Assembly (NCBI RefSeq): GCF_029263665.1
Contig: NZ_JAJUFQ010000031.1
Span: forward strand, 1-44,604
Length of the DNA: 44,604 nt
Origin: Halomonas sp.
GTDB taxonomy: Bacteria > Pseudomonadota > Gammaproteobacteria > Pseudomonadales > Halomonadaceae
Direction: 5' to 3'
Part shown: one piece after another, positions 7,784 through 15,852 of the stretch
Layout: every line of letters begins with the position of its first letter
Numbering within the stretch: the stretch's first letter is position 1
The notes under the pieces: generated by a model
Databases searched by the model: none
What the model was told of the DNA's origin: nothing
Seen by the model: only the letters and a program-made list of their open reading frames with translations
Translations under genes and position numbers: made by a program

Positions 7784-8605
7784 ATGGCTACCACGCTGAC
7801 GGTTCGTACCCTTTTCATTTCCGATCTGCATCTCGGCACTCGGGATTGCCAGGCGGAGCTGCTTTCTCGCTTGTTGCGCAGGGTGCGGCCCGAGCGCCTG
7901 TACCTGGTCGGTGATGTCATTGACCTGATTGCCATGCATCGCCGTGCGGCATTGCCTGCTCAGCAGCAGCGCCTGGTCGCACGTATTCTTCGCCTTGCTC
8001 GCAGTGGCTGCGAAATCATCTATATTCCTGGCAATCACGATGCTGCCTTGCGCCGTCTGTGCGGGCTGAAGGTTCATCGGGTCAGCATCGAACGCAGGGC
8101 CATTCATGAAACGGCTGATGGGCGCCGCTTGCTGGTCAGTCATGGCGATGAATTCGATACCCATGTGCGTCTGGCGCCCTGGGTGATGGCGCTGGGCGAT
8201 GGCATGCACCAGTTCGTGCTATCCCTGAATCGCTGGGTCAACCGAGTACGTTCTGCCCTGGGGATGCCCTATTGGTCCTTGTCCGCAGCGGTCAAGGGGC
8301 GAATTGGTGCCGCTCAGCGTTATGTTGCCCAGTTCGAACAGGCAGCACTCCATCAGGCGGGTCGTGAAGGTCTCGATGGTTATGTCGGTGGGCATATCCA
8401 CCAGGCCGGCTTCCGTGCCCGAGATGGTGTGCTCTATTGCAACGATGGCGATTGGGTCGAGCATTGCACGGCTCTGATCGAGCGCCCTGACGGTCGGCTG
8501 GCCCTGATCGATTGGCAAGGTGAAGTGATCGAACATGAGCCGGCGATGGAAGCTCAGCCAGCGGGAGGCCGGGCTCAGGATGACACCGATCTGGTCCGGG
8601 CCTGA
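7784..8605 (+). CDS. LpxH-like metallophosphoesterase (UDP-2,3-diacylglucosamine diphosphatase family)
   Basis: A 273-residue calcineurin-type metallophosphoesterase. All metal motifs are in order: FISDLHLG (D-x-H), LVGDVIDL (GDxxD), IPGNHDAA (GNHD), LVSHGDEFD, and GGHIHQAG (GHxH). It resembles the LpxH/YbbF-like group, which cleaves UDP-2,3-diacylglucosamine in lipid A synthesis, but it diverges from canonical LpxH and may act on another nucleotide-diphosphate substrate. ATG 7784 is chosen over the in-frame ATG at 7760 because AGGAGA lies 6 bases before 7784. Its last 31 bases overlap the tail of the convergent TetR gene. Confidence 0.85.
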   Translation: MATTLTVRTLFISDLHLGTRDCQAELLSRLLRRVRPERLYLVGDVIDLIAMHRRAALPAQQQRLVARILRLARSGCEIIYIPGNHDAALRRLCGLKVHRVSIERRAIHETADGRRLLVSHGDEFDTHVRLAPWVMALGDGMHQFVLSLNRWVNRVRSALGMPYWSLSAAVKGRIGAAQRYVAQFEQAALHQAGREGLDGYVGGHIHQAGFRARDGVLYCNDGDWVEHCTALIERPDGRLALIDWQGEVIEHEPAMEAQPAGGRAQDDTDLVRA

Positions 8606-9168
8606 GCCTGTTGTTCTCCCGTGCCAGGCACGCACGATGCCAGTGAGAGGCCTGCTTCCATCAGTTCTTCAGCGAAAACAGGGTCATTGACACTGCGGGC
8701 AATGGCCAGGCTGCCGATCATGGCGACGGCTTGCATGAGTGCGCGCTGTCTGGAGGCTGGCGAGCGATTCTCTTCACATAGAAAGCGGCAGATGAATCCT
8801 TCCAACAGGTCGGTATAGGTATCGCGTACCTGACCATCGCGATGGGCCACATCGCTGACGAGACAGGCAAGAGGACACGAAATCTCGCTTGTGTGCGGTG
8901 CCAGGCTCAGGTAAGCGGCAATACGTCGTTCGGTATCTGGAAGGGCTGCTAGGTGCTGGGCGCCCAACTGGGCTGCGTGGCGCATGGCACAGGCATACAG
9001 GTCCGACTTGCTGCTGAAGTGGGCGTAGAAGGCTCCTCGTGTCAGGCCGGCAGCAGCCATGATGTCATCGATTCGAACACCATCGAAGCCTCTCTGAGTG
9101 AAACAACGTGCGGCGGCATCGAGGATTCGCTCGCGACTCTCCTGCTTGTGTTCAATGTGCCATGGCAT
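8575..9168 (-). CDS. TetR-family transcriptional regulator
   Basis: A 197-residue TetR/AcrR-type repressor. The N-terminal DNA-binding domain is clear (residues about 10-55: RERILDAAARCFTQRGFDG, then the helix-turn-helix IDDIMAAAGLTRGAFYAHF). The C-terminal ligand domain has no recognisable specificity. The start at 9168 is set by AGGAG 7 bases upstream; longer readings to 9267 lack a binding site and begin inside the operator region. It diverges from a glutathione S-transferase gene, and a 34-base palindrome lies between them. It probably represses itself and the transferase, responding to an electrophile or similar toxic small molecule. The 3' end overlaps the phosphoesterase gene. Confidence 0.9.
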   Translation of the reverse strand: MPWHIEHKQESRERILDAAARCFTQRGFDGVRIDDIMAAAGLTRGAFYAHFSSKSDLYACAMRHAAQLGAQHLAALPDTERRIAAYLSLAPHTSEISCPLACLVSDVAHRDGQVRDTYTDLLEGFICRFLCEENRSPASRQRALMQAVAMIGSLAIARSVNDPVFAEELMEAGLSLASCVPGTGEQQAQARTRSVSS

Positions 9169-9243
9169 GGCGTATCTCCTATGGGAGTACTCGTGAGAGC
9201 GGGTATCAGTTTGGTTCAGGTTCCAAAAATGAGAGCTTGTCTT

Positions 9244-9277
9244 GCACCAGAATATGTTCTTGAACATATTCTGGTGC
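9244..9277. promoter_or_regulatory. 34-bp palindromic operator, probably for the TetR regulator
   Basis: Perfect 16-base arms (GCACCAGAATATGTTC at 9244-9259 and its inverse at 9262-9277) around a TT centre, in the gap between the divergent TetR and transferase genes. Its length and position fit a TetR-family dimer or double-dimer site controlling both promoters. No other function fits as well; as a hairpin it would have a loop too small to be natural at the centre. Confidence 0.8.
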
Positions 9278-9323
9278 TTGTCATGCTGCAGGGGAAGTTT
9301 CTCACCCTACACAGGAGTTGATC

Positions 9324-9977
9324 ATGGCGGCTGTACATCTTCTTGGGCCTGCGTTCAGCAACTTTGTACGCAGTGCGATGCTGGTGTGTGAAGAAAAAGG
9401 CATCGACTATAGTGTCGGTCTCGAGCACTCAGGCCGTCAGTACCAGATGCATTCTCCAGAACATCTCTCGGTCAACCCTTTCGGTAAGGTGCCGGTATTG
9501 TTCCATGGAGAACGGAAGCTGTATGAAACGGTTGCCATTTGTCGTTATCTCGACGCTGGCTTTGATGGTCCGAGCCTGCAGCCAGCAGACCCTTGGCAGC
9601 GTGCCTTGGTGGATCAGTGGTGTTCGGCGCTAGCGGTACAGGTCGACCAGGCTCTGGTTCGCCGCTATCTGCTGGAATTTGTCATGCCCCAGATCATGGG
9701 GGGTGAAGTGAATATGGACAAGGTTCGTGAAGCCGAGCCCGGAGTGGTCAATATGCTCGCCATTCTGGAAGACCAACTGCATGGTGATGGGTATCTGGTA
9801 GGGGACAGCTTTACCCTGGCCGATGTCATCGCGGCACCCATACTGGATTATCTCGTCGGCATGCCCCCTGCCCAGCCTCTGGTCAATGAGGCACCCAAGG
9901 TGCAGGCTTACGTCGCACGCATCAAAGATCGAGTCTCCGCACAACGCGTACTGGTAGAGCCAGTGTTTTCCGTCTGA
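9324..9977 (+). CDS. Glutathione S-transferase family protein
   Basis: A 217-residue cytosolic GST: N-terminal thioredoxin fold (about residues 1-80) with the cis-proline segment NPFGKVPVLF and glutathione-binding YETVAICRYLD, then an all-helical C-terminal domain with the N-capping SFTLADVIAAPILDYL motif. It conjugates glutathione to electrophiles or has a related thiol-transfer role; the class cannot be fixed from sequence. ATG 9324 follows AGGAG by 6 bases. It faces a TetR gene across a large palindrome, which suggests inducible detoxification. A hairpin at 9990-10012 closes the unit. Confidence 0.92.
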   Translation: MAAVHLLGPAFSNFVRSAMLVCEEKGIDYSVGLEHSGRQYQMHSPEHLSVNPFGKVPVLFHGERKLYETVAICRYLDAGFDGPSLQPADPWQRALVDQWCSALAVQVDQALVRRYLLEFVMPQIMGGEVNMDKVREAEPGVVNMLAILEDQLHGDGYLVGDSFTLADVIAAPILDYLVGMPPAQPLVNEAPKVQAYVARIKDRVSAQRVLVEPVFSV

Positions 9978-9989
9978 CCTGGTTGTCGA

Positions 9990-10012
9990 TGGCGAGCCTT
10001 CAGGGCTCGCCA
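9990..10012. terminator. Hairpin after GST gene
   Basis: Nine-base perfect arms TGGCGAGCC (9990-9998) and GGCTCGCCA (10004-10012) with a 5-base loop, 13 bases past the stop. No T tract follows, so termination strength is uncertain. Confidence 0.55.
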
Positions 10013-10109
10013 ACATGCGGCATTATCCTGAAAGTCTCAATATACGAGACGAACTTTCGATTCTATCTCGCTAATCTGTGGTCTGGTTCCGCGACATAGG
10101 CGTTCAGTC

Positions 10110-10925
10110 ATGACGCCCAGACCTACAACGACAGGCCAAAGTCCAGCTACAGGCCAAAGCCCATCTACGCTCATGCACGCCATGCAGGTGCTGCAGGTCA
10201 CGGCTGCGTGTGGCTACCGTGGTGCAAGCATCGAAGATTATCTGGATGCCCTGGAGCTCAGCCGACCGACGATCTATCGCCTGCTGAAAGGCTTGAAGGA
10301 TCAAGGGTTCCTCAGGGCTGCTCCGATACGGGGGCGTTACCTGCTCGGTTATGAATTACTGGTACTCGGATCCCAGGCGGGCAATGGCGCTGGCTTGCGG
10401 GATCTTACGCGTCCGCGTCTGCTGTCTCTGGCCCAGCGTCTCGGGGACAGTTTCTACCTGTTTGCTGCTGATGGCTTGAATGCTGTCTGCTTGGAAGTCC
10501 AGAACGGTGAGTATCCGGTAGGTAGCTTCGTCCGCGCGACCGGGGGGCGAGTGCCTCTTGGCGTCGGCCAGGCCTCCATCGCGCTGCTTGCCTATCTCGG
10601 GGATGAGGAGCGCGCGTCCATCCTCAAGCGTAACGCCGAGCGTCTTCAACACGAGTACCACATTTCACTGGAAGACATTGCGATAGAGATCGATCACCTG
10701 CGCTCGGTTGGCTATGCGCGCGGCGTCGAAGGCTCTCATCTGCCGGAGTACACCGGTCTGGCTATCCCCATTCTCGATCATGGCGGCCATCCCTTGGGTG
10801 CCATGAGCTGCTCGATGCTCAAGTCGCGCATGACCGAGACCCACAAGCAGAGCGTCCTTCAAGGCATGCACGAGGAGGTACGTGAATTGGTGCAACAGGC
10901 CCACGGCCTTCTGTATATCGAGTAA
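10110..10925 (+). CDS. IclR-family transcriptional regulator
   Basis: A 271-residue regulator with an N-terminal winged helix (about residues 20-75; ALELSRPTIYRLLKGLKDQGFL is the recognition region) and a C-terminal GAF-like effector domain, including the family's AIPILDHGGHPLGAMSCS segment. IclR proteins usually control an adjacent catabolic operon in response to a small metabolite. It is the first gene of a unit with a flavin oxidase (7-base gap) and an NhaC-type transporter. The Shine-Dalgarno is weak. The 132 bases upstream contain CGAACTTTCG within an imperfect inverted GAGA/TCTC context (about 10045-10070), a possible operator. Confidence 0.9.
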   Translation: MTPRPTTTGQSPATGQSPSTLMHAMQVLQVTAACGYRGASIEDYLDALELSRPTIYRLLKGLKDQGFLRAAPIRGRYLLGYELLVLGSQAGNGAGLRDLTRPRLLSLAQRLGDSFYLFAADGLNAVCLEVQNGEYPVGSFVRATGGRVPLGVGQASIALLAYLGDEERASILKRNAERLQHEYHISLEDIAIEIDHLRSVGYARGVEGSHLPEYTGLAIPILDHGGHPLGAMSCSMLKSRMTETHKQSVLQGMHEEVRELVQQAHGLLYIE

Positions 10926-10932
10926 CGGATAC

Positions 10933-12222
10933 ATGGCTTATCTTTCTGTCCCCGTACATGAACGCCCCTGTGGCTGGAATGCACAACTTGCCGAGCGCCC
11001 CATCCCTCCTAGCGTGCGTGGTTCATTGACTGCCGAGCTTGTGATCGTCGGTGCTGGTTATACCGGATTGGCAGCTGCCAGTGCCTGGGCGGAGGCGCGT
11101 CCGAATGACCGCGTTGTGATTCTGGATGCTGATCGCTTGGGAGAGGGAAGCCCGGGGCGCAATTCCGGTTTCATGCTGGAGGTTGCACTGGCCAACGATG
11201 CTTCTCCCGACGAGCTCGAGCGTATGTCTCGACTCAATGCGCTGAGCCGGAAGACCATGGCCCGGCTGCGCCACAAGGTGGAGCAACATGGTATCGATTG
11301 TCACCTGCAGCATGTTGGTACCTACCGGGCTGCGGCTACCGCGCAGGGCATGCAATCGCTGAAGAGCTATCAGGCGTTTCTCGAGTCGGCGGGGCTGAGT
11401 TATGAACGCTTGTCACGAGAGGCGCTCAAGGAGCGGATTGGCACCCGTTATTACGCCCATGGGCTCTATTCTCCCGACTGTTACCTGGTCCAGCCGGCGG
11501 CGCTGATCAGAGGTCTGGCCGATGCCTTGCCGGATTCCGTGAGCATACACGAGAACAGCCCTGCCATGAGTGTGAGCAAGGCTGGGAGTGTTTGGTGTGT
11601 CCGTACGGCTGAAGCCGAGATTCAGGCGCAACACGTCATTCTGGCCAACAACGCTTTTTCTCGCGCGCTTGGGGCCGATGCTTCCCGGCTGACGGCCATC
11701 TATACCTACGCCGCGGTCACTCCGGTACTGCCCGAGTCCACTCGTGCTCGCCTGATGCCTCAGGACTGGGGGCTGCTTCCTGCACATCGGCTCGGCTGCA
11801 CACTGCGTACCACCCATGATGGGCGGCTGATGATTCGCTCCCGATATAGCTATGAGCAGGAGGACAGCAATCGTCGAATCAGCGCTGGCCTGATCAAGAG
11901 TCTTGCTCGGCGCTACCCCGAGCTGGCCGGTACAGGATTCGATTACGTCTGGGGAGGAACCACAGGCCTGACCTACAACGGCGCTCCGTTGTGGGGGGAA
12001 ATACACCCTGGGTTGTATGTCTCGGCAGGCTGTAATGGCGGGGGCATCGTCAAGGGGACGTTCCTCGGTGATGCCTTGGCGCGTCATGCGCTGGGCCAGA
12101 CCGTCGAACCTATCCACCAGTTGTTTGGCAAAGCCAGCTGGATGCCTCCGGAGCCGGTTCGCCATCTCGGTTTTCAATTGATATCCGCCTTGGAGCGGAA
12201 ACGCGCAGAGCGCGAAACCTGA
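10933..12222 (+). CDS. FAD-dependent oxidoreductase, DAO family (PuuB-like)
   Basis: A 429-residue flavoenzyme of the D-amino-acid-oxidase fold. The dinucleotide motif is VIVGAGYTGLAAASAWAE (about residues 38-55), followed by VVILDADRLGEGSPGRNSGF. A C-terminal GGTTGLTYNGAPLWG and AGCNGGGIVKG stretch completes the FAD site. The layout resembles gamma-glutamylputrescine oxidase and related amine oxidases, so oxidation of an amino acid or amine is likely; the substrate is unknown. ATG 10933 is 7 bases after the IclR stop, with only a weak GGA upstream, which suggests translational coupling. Downstream is an NhaC-type permease, together forming an uptake-and-oxidation unit. Confidence 0.88.
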   Translation: MAYLSVPVHERPCGWNAQLAERPIPPSVRGSLTAELVIVGAGYTGLAAASAWAEARPNDRVVILDADRLGEGSPGRNSGFMLEVALANDASPDELERMSRLNALSRKTMARLRHKVEQHGIDCHLQHVGTYRAAATAQGMQSLKSYQAFLESAGLSYERLSREALKERIGTRYYAHGLYSPDCYLVQPAALIRGLADALPDSVSIHENSPAMSVSKAGSVWCVRTAEAEIQAQHVILANNAFSRALGADASRLTAIYTYAAVTPVLPESTRARLMPQDWGLLPAHRLGCTLRTTHDGRLMIRSRYSYEQEDSNRRISAGLIKSLARRYPELAGTGFDYVWGGTTGLTYNGAPLWGEIHPGLYVSAGCNGGGIVKGTFLGDALARHALGQTVEPIHQLFGKASWMPPEPVRHLGFQLISALERKRAERET

Positions 12223-12265
12223 CGTTTGAACGACACCTTGCTGCATAACAATAAACGAGGATCAT

Positions 12266-13684
12266 ATGGACGCCACGACGCATCTCGGCATGCTTTCGAT
12301 AGTCCCTGCCACTTTGGCCATTATCCTGGCCTTCATCACCCGCAATACGGTGTTCTCTCTCGCCGTAGCCTGCTTCGTCGGTGTCATGGCGATGGGCGAG
12401 GGGTTGATGGGCTTTCCTACACTGCTCAAGGAAACGCTCGGTACCACCAGCTTTTCCTGGATTCTGCTGCTGGAGCTGTTCATTGGCACCGTCATTGCTT
12501 TCTTCCAACGTACAGGAGCCATTCAGAACTTCTCATCCTGGGTAGAACGTCGCGCCCTGACACGCATCAAGGTGCAGCTCATCGGCTGGGTAATGGGCAT
12601 GTTCGTGTTCTTCAGCGATTACTTCAGCCCGTTGTTCGTTGGCAGCACCATGCGCGGGCTCACCGATCGCTATCGGGTGTCTCGGGAGAAGCTGGCCTAT
12701 ATCGCTGACTCCACGTCAGCGCCGGTCAGTGTGCTGGTGCCGATCACCGGGTGGGCCGTGTTCATTGCTGGCCTGCTCATCGGCATGGGGCCGATCGAGA
12801 ATGCCGAGCAGGCGATGTCGGTGTTCCTGCATGCCATTCCCTTCAACATTTATGCTTGGCTTTCGGTTGCCATGGTCGGGCTGGTGATCGTGGGTATCGT
12901 TCCGTTGTTTGGCCCGATGAAGAAAGCCGAGAGGCGTGCCCAGGAAGAAAACAAGGTGTTGCGCGATGGCGCCGAGCCCCTGTTGGGTGAGGAACTGACG
13001 GATATTGAACCCTATCCTGCAGCACGGACATCGCTGCTGCTGAATTTCTTCATGCCGGTATTGATTGTCATTGGGGTGGCAATCGGCACCTTTGCCACCA
13101 CAGGTTCGGCCAAGACCATGGAAGCCTTCCTGGCGGCGGCTGTCTTTCTCGGCATTGTGATGCGGCTGCAGGGCATTCCTTTCAACGACATCATGAAAAC
13201 AGCGACGTCGGGAATGAAAGGTGTCATGCCAGCGATCATCATCCTGGCCCTGGCCTATTCGCTCAATCAGCTTTCCAAGAACATGGGCACGGCAGACTAT
13301 ATCGTCGAGCTGACCCAAGGTTGGTTGACCCCCGCGCTGCTGCCGGCCATGACCTTCCTGATTGCGGCGGTCATCGCCTTTTCCACAGGCACGTCATGGG
13401 GGACCTTCGCTATCATGATGCCGTTGTCGGTGCCTGTGGCCTTCAACTTCACCGGCGATGCCATCTCGCCATTGATCTATGCCACGGTGGCGGCTGTCGC
13501 TGGGGGCGGTGTATTTGGCGACCACTGTTCTCCTCTGTCGGATACCTCCGTTCTTGCGTCGACCGGGGCGGCTTCTGATCATATCGATCACATCAAGACG
13601 CAGATCCCCTTTGCCCTCGCTGTCGCGATCATCGCCCTGGTGGCCTACCTGGCAGTAGGGTTCTGGTGGATTGAGGTGGCCTAA
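12266..13684 (+). CDS. NhaC-family Na+/H+ antiporter-type transporter
   Basis: A 472-residue membrane protein with about ten or more hydrophobic segments and the signatures of the Na+/H+ antiporter (NhaC, PF03553-type) family: FFSDYFSPLFVGSTMR, ADSTSAPVSVLVPITGWAVF, FSTGTSWGTFAIMMPLSVP and GGGVFGDHCSPLSDTSVLAS. Family members exchange sodium for protons, or couple sodium to small organic substrates. The tight operon with an amine/amino-acid oxidase and IclR regulator argues for substrate uptake here (inference). GAGG lies about 8 bases before the ATG. GC-rich inverted repeats between 13697 and 13720 may end transcription before the convergent AEC gene. Confidence 0.88.
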   Translation: MDATTHLGMLSIVPATLAIILAFITRNTVFSLAVACFVGVMAMGEGLMGFPTLLKETLGTTSFSWILLLELFIGTVIAFFQRTGAIQNFSSWVERRALTRIKVQLIGWVMGMFVFFSDYFSPLFVGSTMRGLTDRYRVSREKLAYIADSTSAPVSVLVPITGWAVFIAGLLIGMGPIENAEQAMSVFLHAIPFNIYAWLSVAMVGLVIVGIVPLFGPMKKAERRAQEENKVLRDGAEPLLGEELTDIEPYPAARTSLLLNFFMPVLIVIGVAIGTFATTGSAKTMEAFLAAAVFLGIVMRLQGIPFNDIMKTATSGMKGVMPAIIILALAYSLNQLSKNMGTADYIVELTQGWLTPALLPAMTFLIAAVIAFSTGTSWGTFAIMMPLSVPVAFNFTGDAISPLIYATVAAVAGGGVFGDHCSPLSDTSVLASTGAASDHIDHIKTQIPFALAVAIIALVAYLAVGFWWIEVA

Positions 13685-13739
13685 TGCATGGATAGCGCCT
13701 GGCCCCAGGCTGCCCGGGGCATGTACCAGGCTCGGTTCC

Positions 13740-14669
13740 CTAACGGATCAGTGGCAGCATGGCGCCCAGATAAAGGGGGATGATCAATGGGGCTGCCAAG
13801 GTGGTGATCAGCACTGCCAAGGCGCCTTTTTCCGGTGCGATACCAAGCTCCATGGCCACGACGACGACGTTGGCGGCCATGGGGACTACGCCAACCAGCA
13901 ACAGTGCCATGGCCAGCTCTGGTGCCAGGTCAAAGGTCATATTCAGCGCCAGCACCACGCCCAGCATCAGTAGTGGCCATAGTACATAGCGTACCGCCAC
14001 ACAGGCCCCAATGAAGCGCCCGTCCAGGGAACGAAGCGAGACCCGGCCCAGGGTCATGCCGATGATCATCATGCCAAGCAAGGTGTAGGTGGCAGGGAAC
14101 ACGCTGAGTGCCTCTGTCACTGGTGTAGGGACTTCGATGCCAATGGCTTCGACGGCGAGGGCAGCCAGGAAGGCATAAATCAGCGGCAGACGCAGGATCT
14201 TGAGCAAGCTGTCGCGGACGGAAAAGCGGCCACGGGCACTGAGATAGAAACCCACCGTGAATTCATACAGGGTGACACCAAGCACGCAGAACAGATACAG
14301 GGTGACGCCATCCGGTGGCAGCAGCACCAGTGCCACCGGCAGGCCGAAGTAGCCGGTATTGCCCGTGCCGGAGGAAAAGGCCAGTACGGCGCCTTCTTCT
14401 GCCGGTAGCGCGCGCTTGGCCAGGATGTTGATGCACAGGGCCACCAGGCTCGCCGTGATGAACAGTGCTGCCGTCAGCCCCAGGTAGGCGGGTGTCGGGC
14501 CACCCAGAACCAAGGCACGAAAGAACGTGACAGGGGCAATCAGATAGATCAGCAAGGTGGCGACAGGGCGAGGATCCACCTTCAGGCCACGGGCTGCCAG
14601 TATACCGAGGGCGGCGAAGGCGAGCAGCGTCCAAAGAGGGCCCATGAGGGCAGATGGGTCAAGTGCCAT
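13740..14669 (-). CDS. AEC-family (auxin efflux carrier type) transporter
   Basis: A 309-residue membrane protein with roughly ten transmembrane segments and the AEC pattern: PVTFFRALVLGG early, LAFSSGTGNTGYFGLPVALVL in the middle, and the late PMAANVVVVAMELG segment. Bacterial members export or import small carboxylates such as malate; no substrate is assigned. The start at 14669 is preferred because AAGGA lies 9 bases upstream; the in-frame ATG at 14714 has no site. Convergent with the NhaC-type gene and divergent from metF. Confidence 0.85.
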   Translation of the reverse strand: MALDPSALMGPLWTLLAFAALGILAARGLKVDPRPVATLLIYLIAPVTFFRALVLGGPTPAYLGLTAALFITASLVALCINILAKRALPAEEGAVLAFSSGTGNTGYFGLPVALVLLPPDGVTLYLFCVLGVTLYEFTVGFYLSARGRFSVRDSLLKILRLPLIYAFLAALAVEAIGIEVPTPVTEALSVFPATYTLLGMMIIGMTLGRVSLRSLDGRFIGACVAVRYVLWPLLMLGVVLALNMTFDLAPELAMALLLVGVVPMAANVVVVAMELGIAPEKGALAVLITTLAAPLIIPLYLGAMLPLIR

Positions 14670-14919
14670 TGGTGATGTCCTTATCAGAAGCAGCATCTCA
14701 AAGCGGGCATTCATGATGCCGTTGTGCTGGCCGCTTGTCAGGTCGCATCAACTGGAGAGGACAGTTTTAGAACTGTTGGTTATGTTGGTTCTGGTTTTTA
14801 TATGAATGGAATTGATAGTGAGCCGCTAAACTTTTCATTGGTCGCTTTGCTGCGCTGCCGTCACAATACTCAGCACATGATCCAACTTACCTACCGTCTA
14901 TTGTGACGAGGACATTGAG
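14670..14919. promoter_or_regulatory. Divergent AEC/metF intergenic region
   Basis: This 250-base AT-richer gap holds both promoters. An ACAGTT-TTAG-AACTGT inverted repeat (14761-14776) is a possible regulator site or small hairpin, closer to the AEC side. GAGG (14908-14911) is the metF ribosome site. I see no methionine-type riboswitch. Confidence 0.35.
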
Positions 14920-15765
14920 ATGAGCGCACAACAGCATCCGCTGGGTATCAGCTTCGAATTCTTTCCGCCTAACACCGACGCTGGGCGTGACAAGCTGATG
15001 CAGGCCCGTGACATGCTGGCGGAACGCAATCCGCGCTTCTTCTCCGTGACTTATGGCGCCGGCGGTTCTACCCAGCATCGCACGATCGATACCGTTCAGG
15101 CCGTACGCCAATGCGGTATTTCTACCGCACCTCACCTGTCATGCGTAGGCAGTGCGAAGTCCCAGATCCGCGACCTGATCAACCATTACAAGGACGAGGG
15201 CATCAATAGCCTGGTGGCCTTGCGTGGTGATCTGCCGTCCGGAATGGGCAGCATCGGTGAGCTGCGCTATGCCAATGAGCTGGTCGAATTCATACGCGAA
15301 GAAACCGGTGACCATTTCGAGATCGCTGTAGCAGCCTACCCCGAGGCCCACCCGCAGGCATCGAATTTTGAAGCCGACCTGCAGAATTTCGCACGTAAAG
15401 TGAAGGCTGGCGCCAATCTGGCCATCACCCAGTATTTCTTCAACGCTGACGCCTATTTCCATTTTGTCGAGCGGGCCCGCCAGTTGGGCGTCGAAGCCCC
15501 CATCGTGCCAGGCATCATGCCGATCACCAACTACAGCAAACTGGCTCGCTTCTCCGATGCCTGTGGTGCCGAGATTCCGCGCTGGGTTCGCAAGCAACTG
15601 GAAGCCTATGGTGATGACAGCAATGCCATTGCCGCCTTTGGTGAAGACGTCATTACTCGCCTGTGTGAACGCCTGTTGGATGGCGGGGCTCCGGGCCTGC
15701 ACTTCTATACCCTGAACCAGGCCGAGCCGACGTTGAAGGTCATCAAGAACCTGACGGGGCGTTAA
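14920..15765 (+). CDS. metF: 5,10-methylenetetrahydrofolate reductase
   Basis: FAD enzyme that reduces methylene-THF to methyl-THF, the methyl donor for methionine synthesis. The 281-residue product matches the bacterial family length and begins ISFEFFPPNTDAG, with the conserved SVTYGAGGST loop, LVALRGDLPSG, VAAYPEAHPQA and ITQYFFNADAY segments and the final FYTLNQAEPTLKV. ATG 14920 follows GAGG by 8 bases. It completes a dispersed SAM-cycle set with metK and ahcY. A strong terminator follows at 15792-15823. Confidence 0.97.
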   Translation: MSAQQHPLGISFEFFPPNTDAGRDKLMQARDMLAERNPRFFSVTYGAGGSTQHRTIDTVQAVRQCGISTAPHLSCVGSAKSQIRDLINHYKDEGINSLVALRGDLPSGMGSIGELRYANELVEFIREETGDHFEIAVAAYPEAHPQASNFEADLQNFARKVKAGANLAITQYFFNADAYFHFVERARQLGVEAPIVPGIMPITNYSKLARFSDACGAEIPRWVRKQLEAYGDDSNAIAAFGEDVITRLCERLLDGGAPGLHFYTLNQAEPTLKVIKNLTGR

Positions 15766-15791
15766 ACAAGACAACAACAACGCTGGACACG

Positions 15792-15823
15792 GAAACGGCC
15801 CTGCCATCTGGCAGGGCCGTTTC
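15792..15823. terminator. metF terminator (probably bidirectional)
   Basis: Perfect 15-base arms GAAACGGCCCTGCCA (15792-15806) and its inverse (15809-15823), followed by TTTAT. The A-rich left flank would also give T residues on the other strand, so it can stop the convergent TRAP operon ending at 15853. Confidence 0.9.
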
Positions 15824-15852
15824 TTTATGATGGCGCCATGGTGATGGCTGTT

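Noticed and set aside
11413..12246. A 277-codon open frame antisense to the DAO oxidase
   Set aside because: The oxidase has complete FAD motifs on the plus strand; the antisense frame has no ribosome site or recognisable domain.
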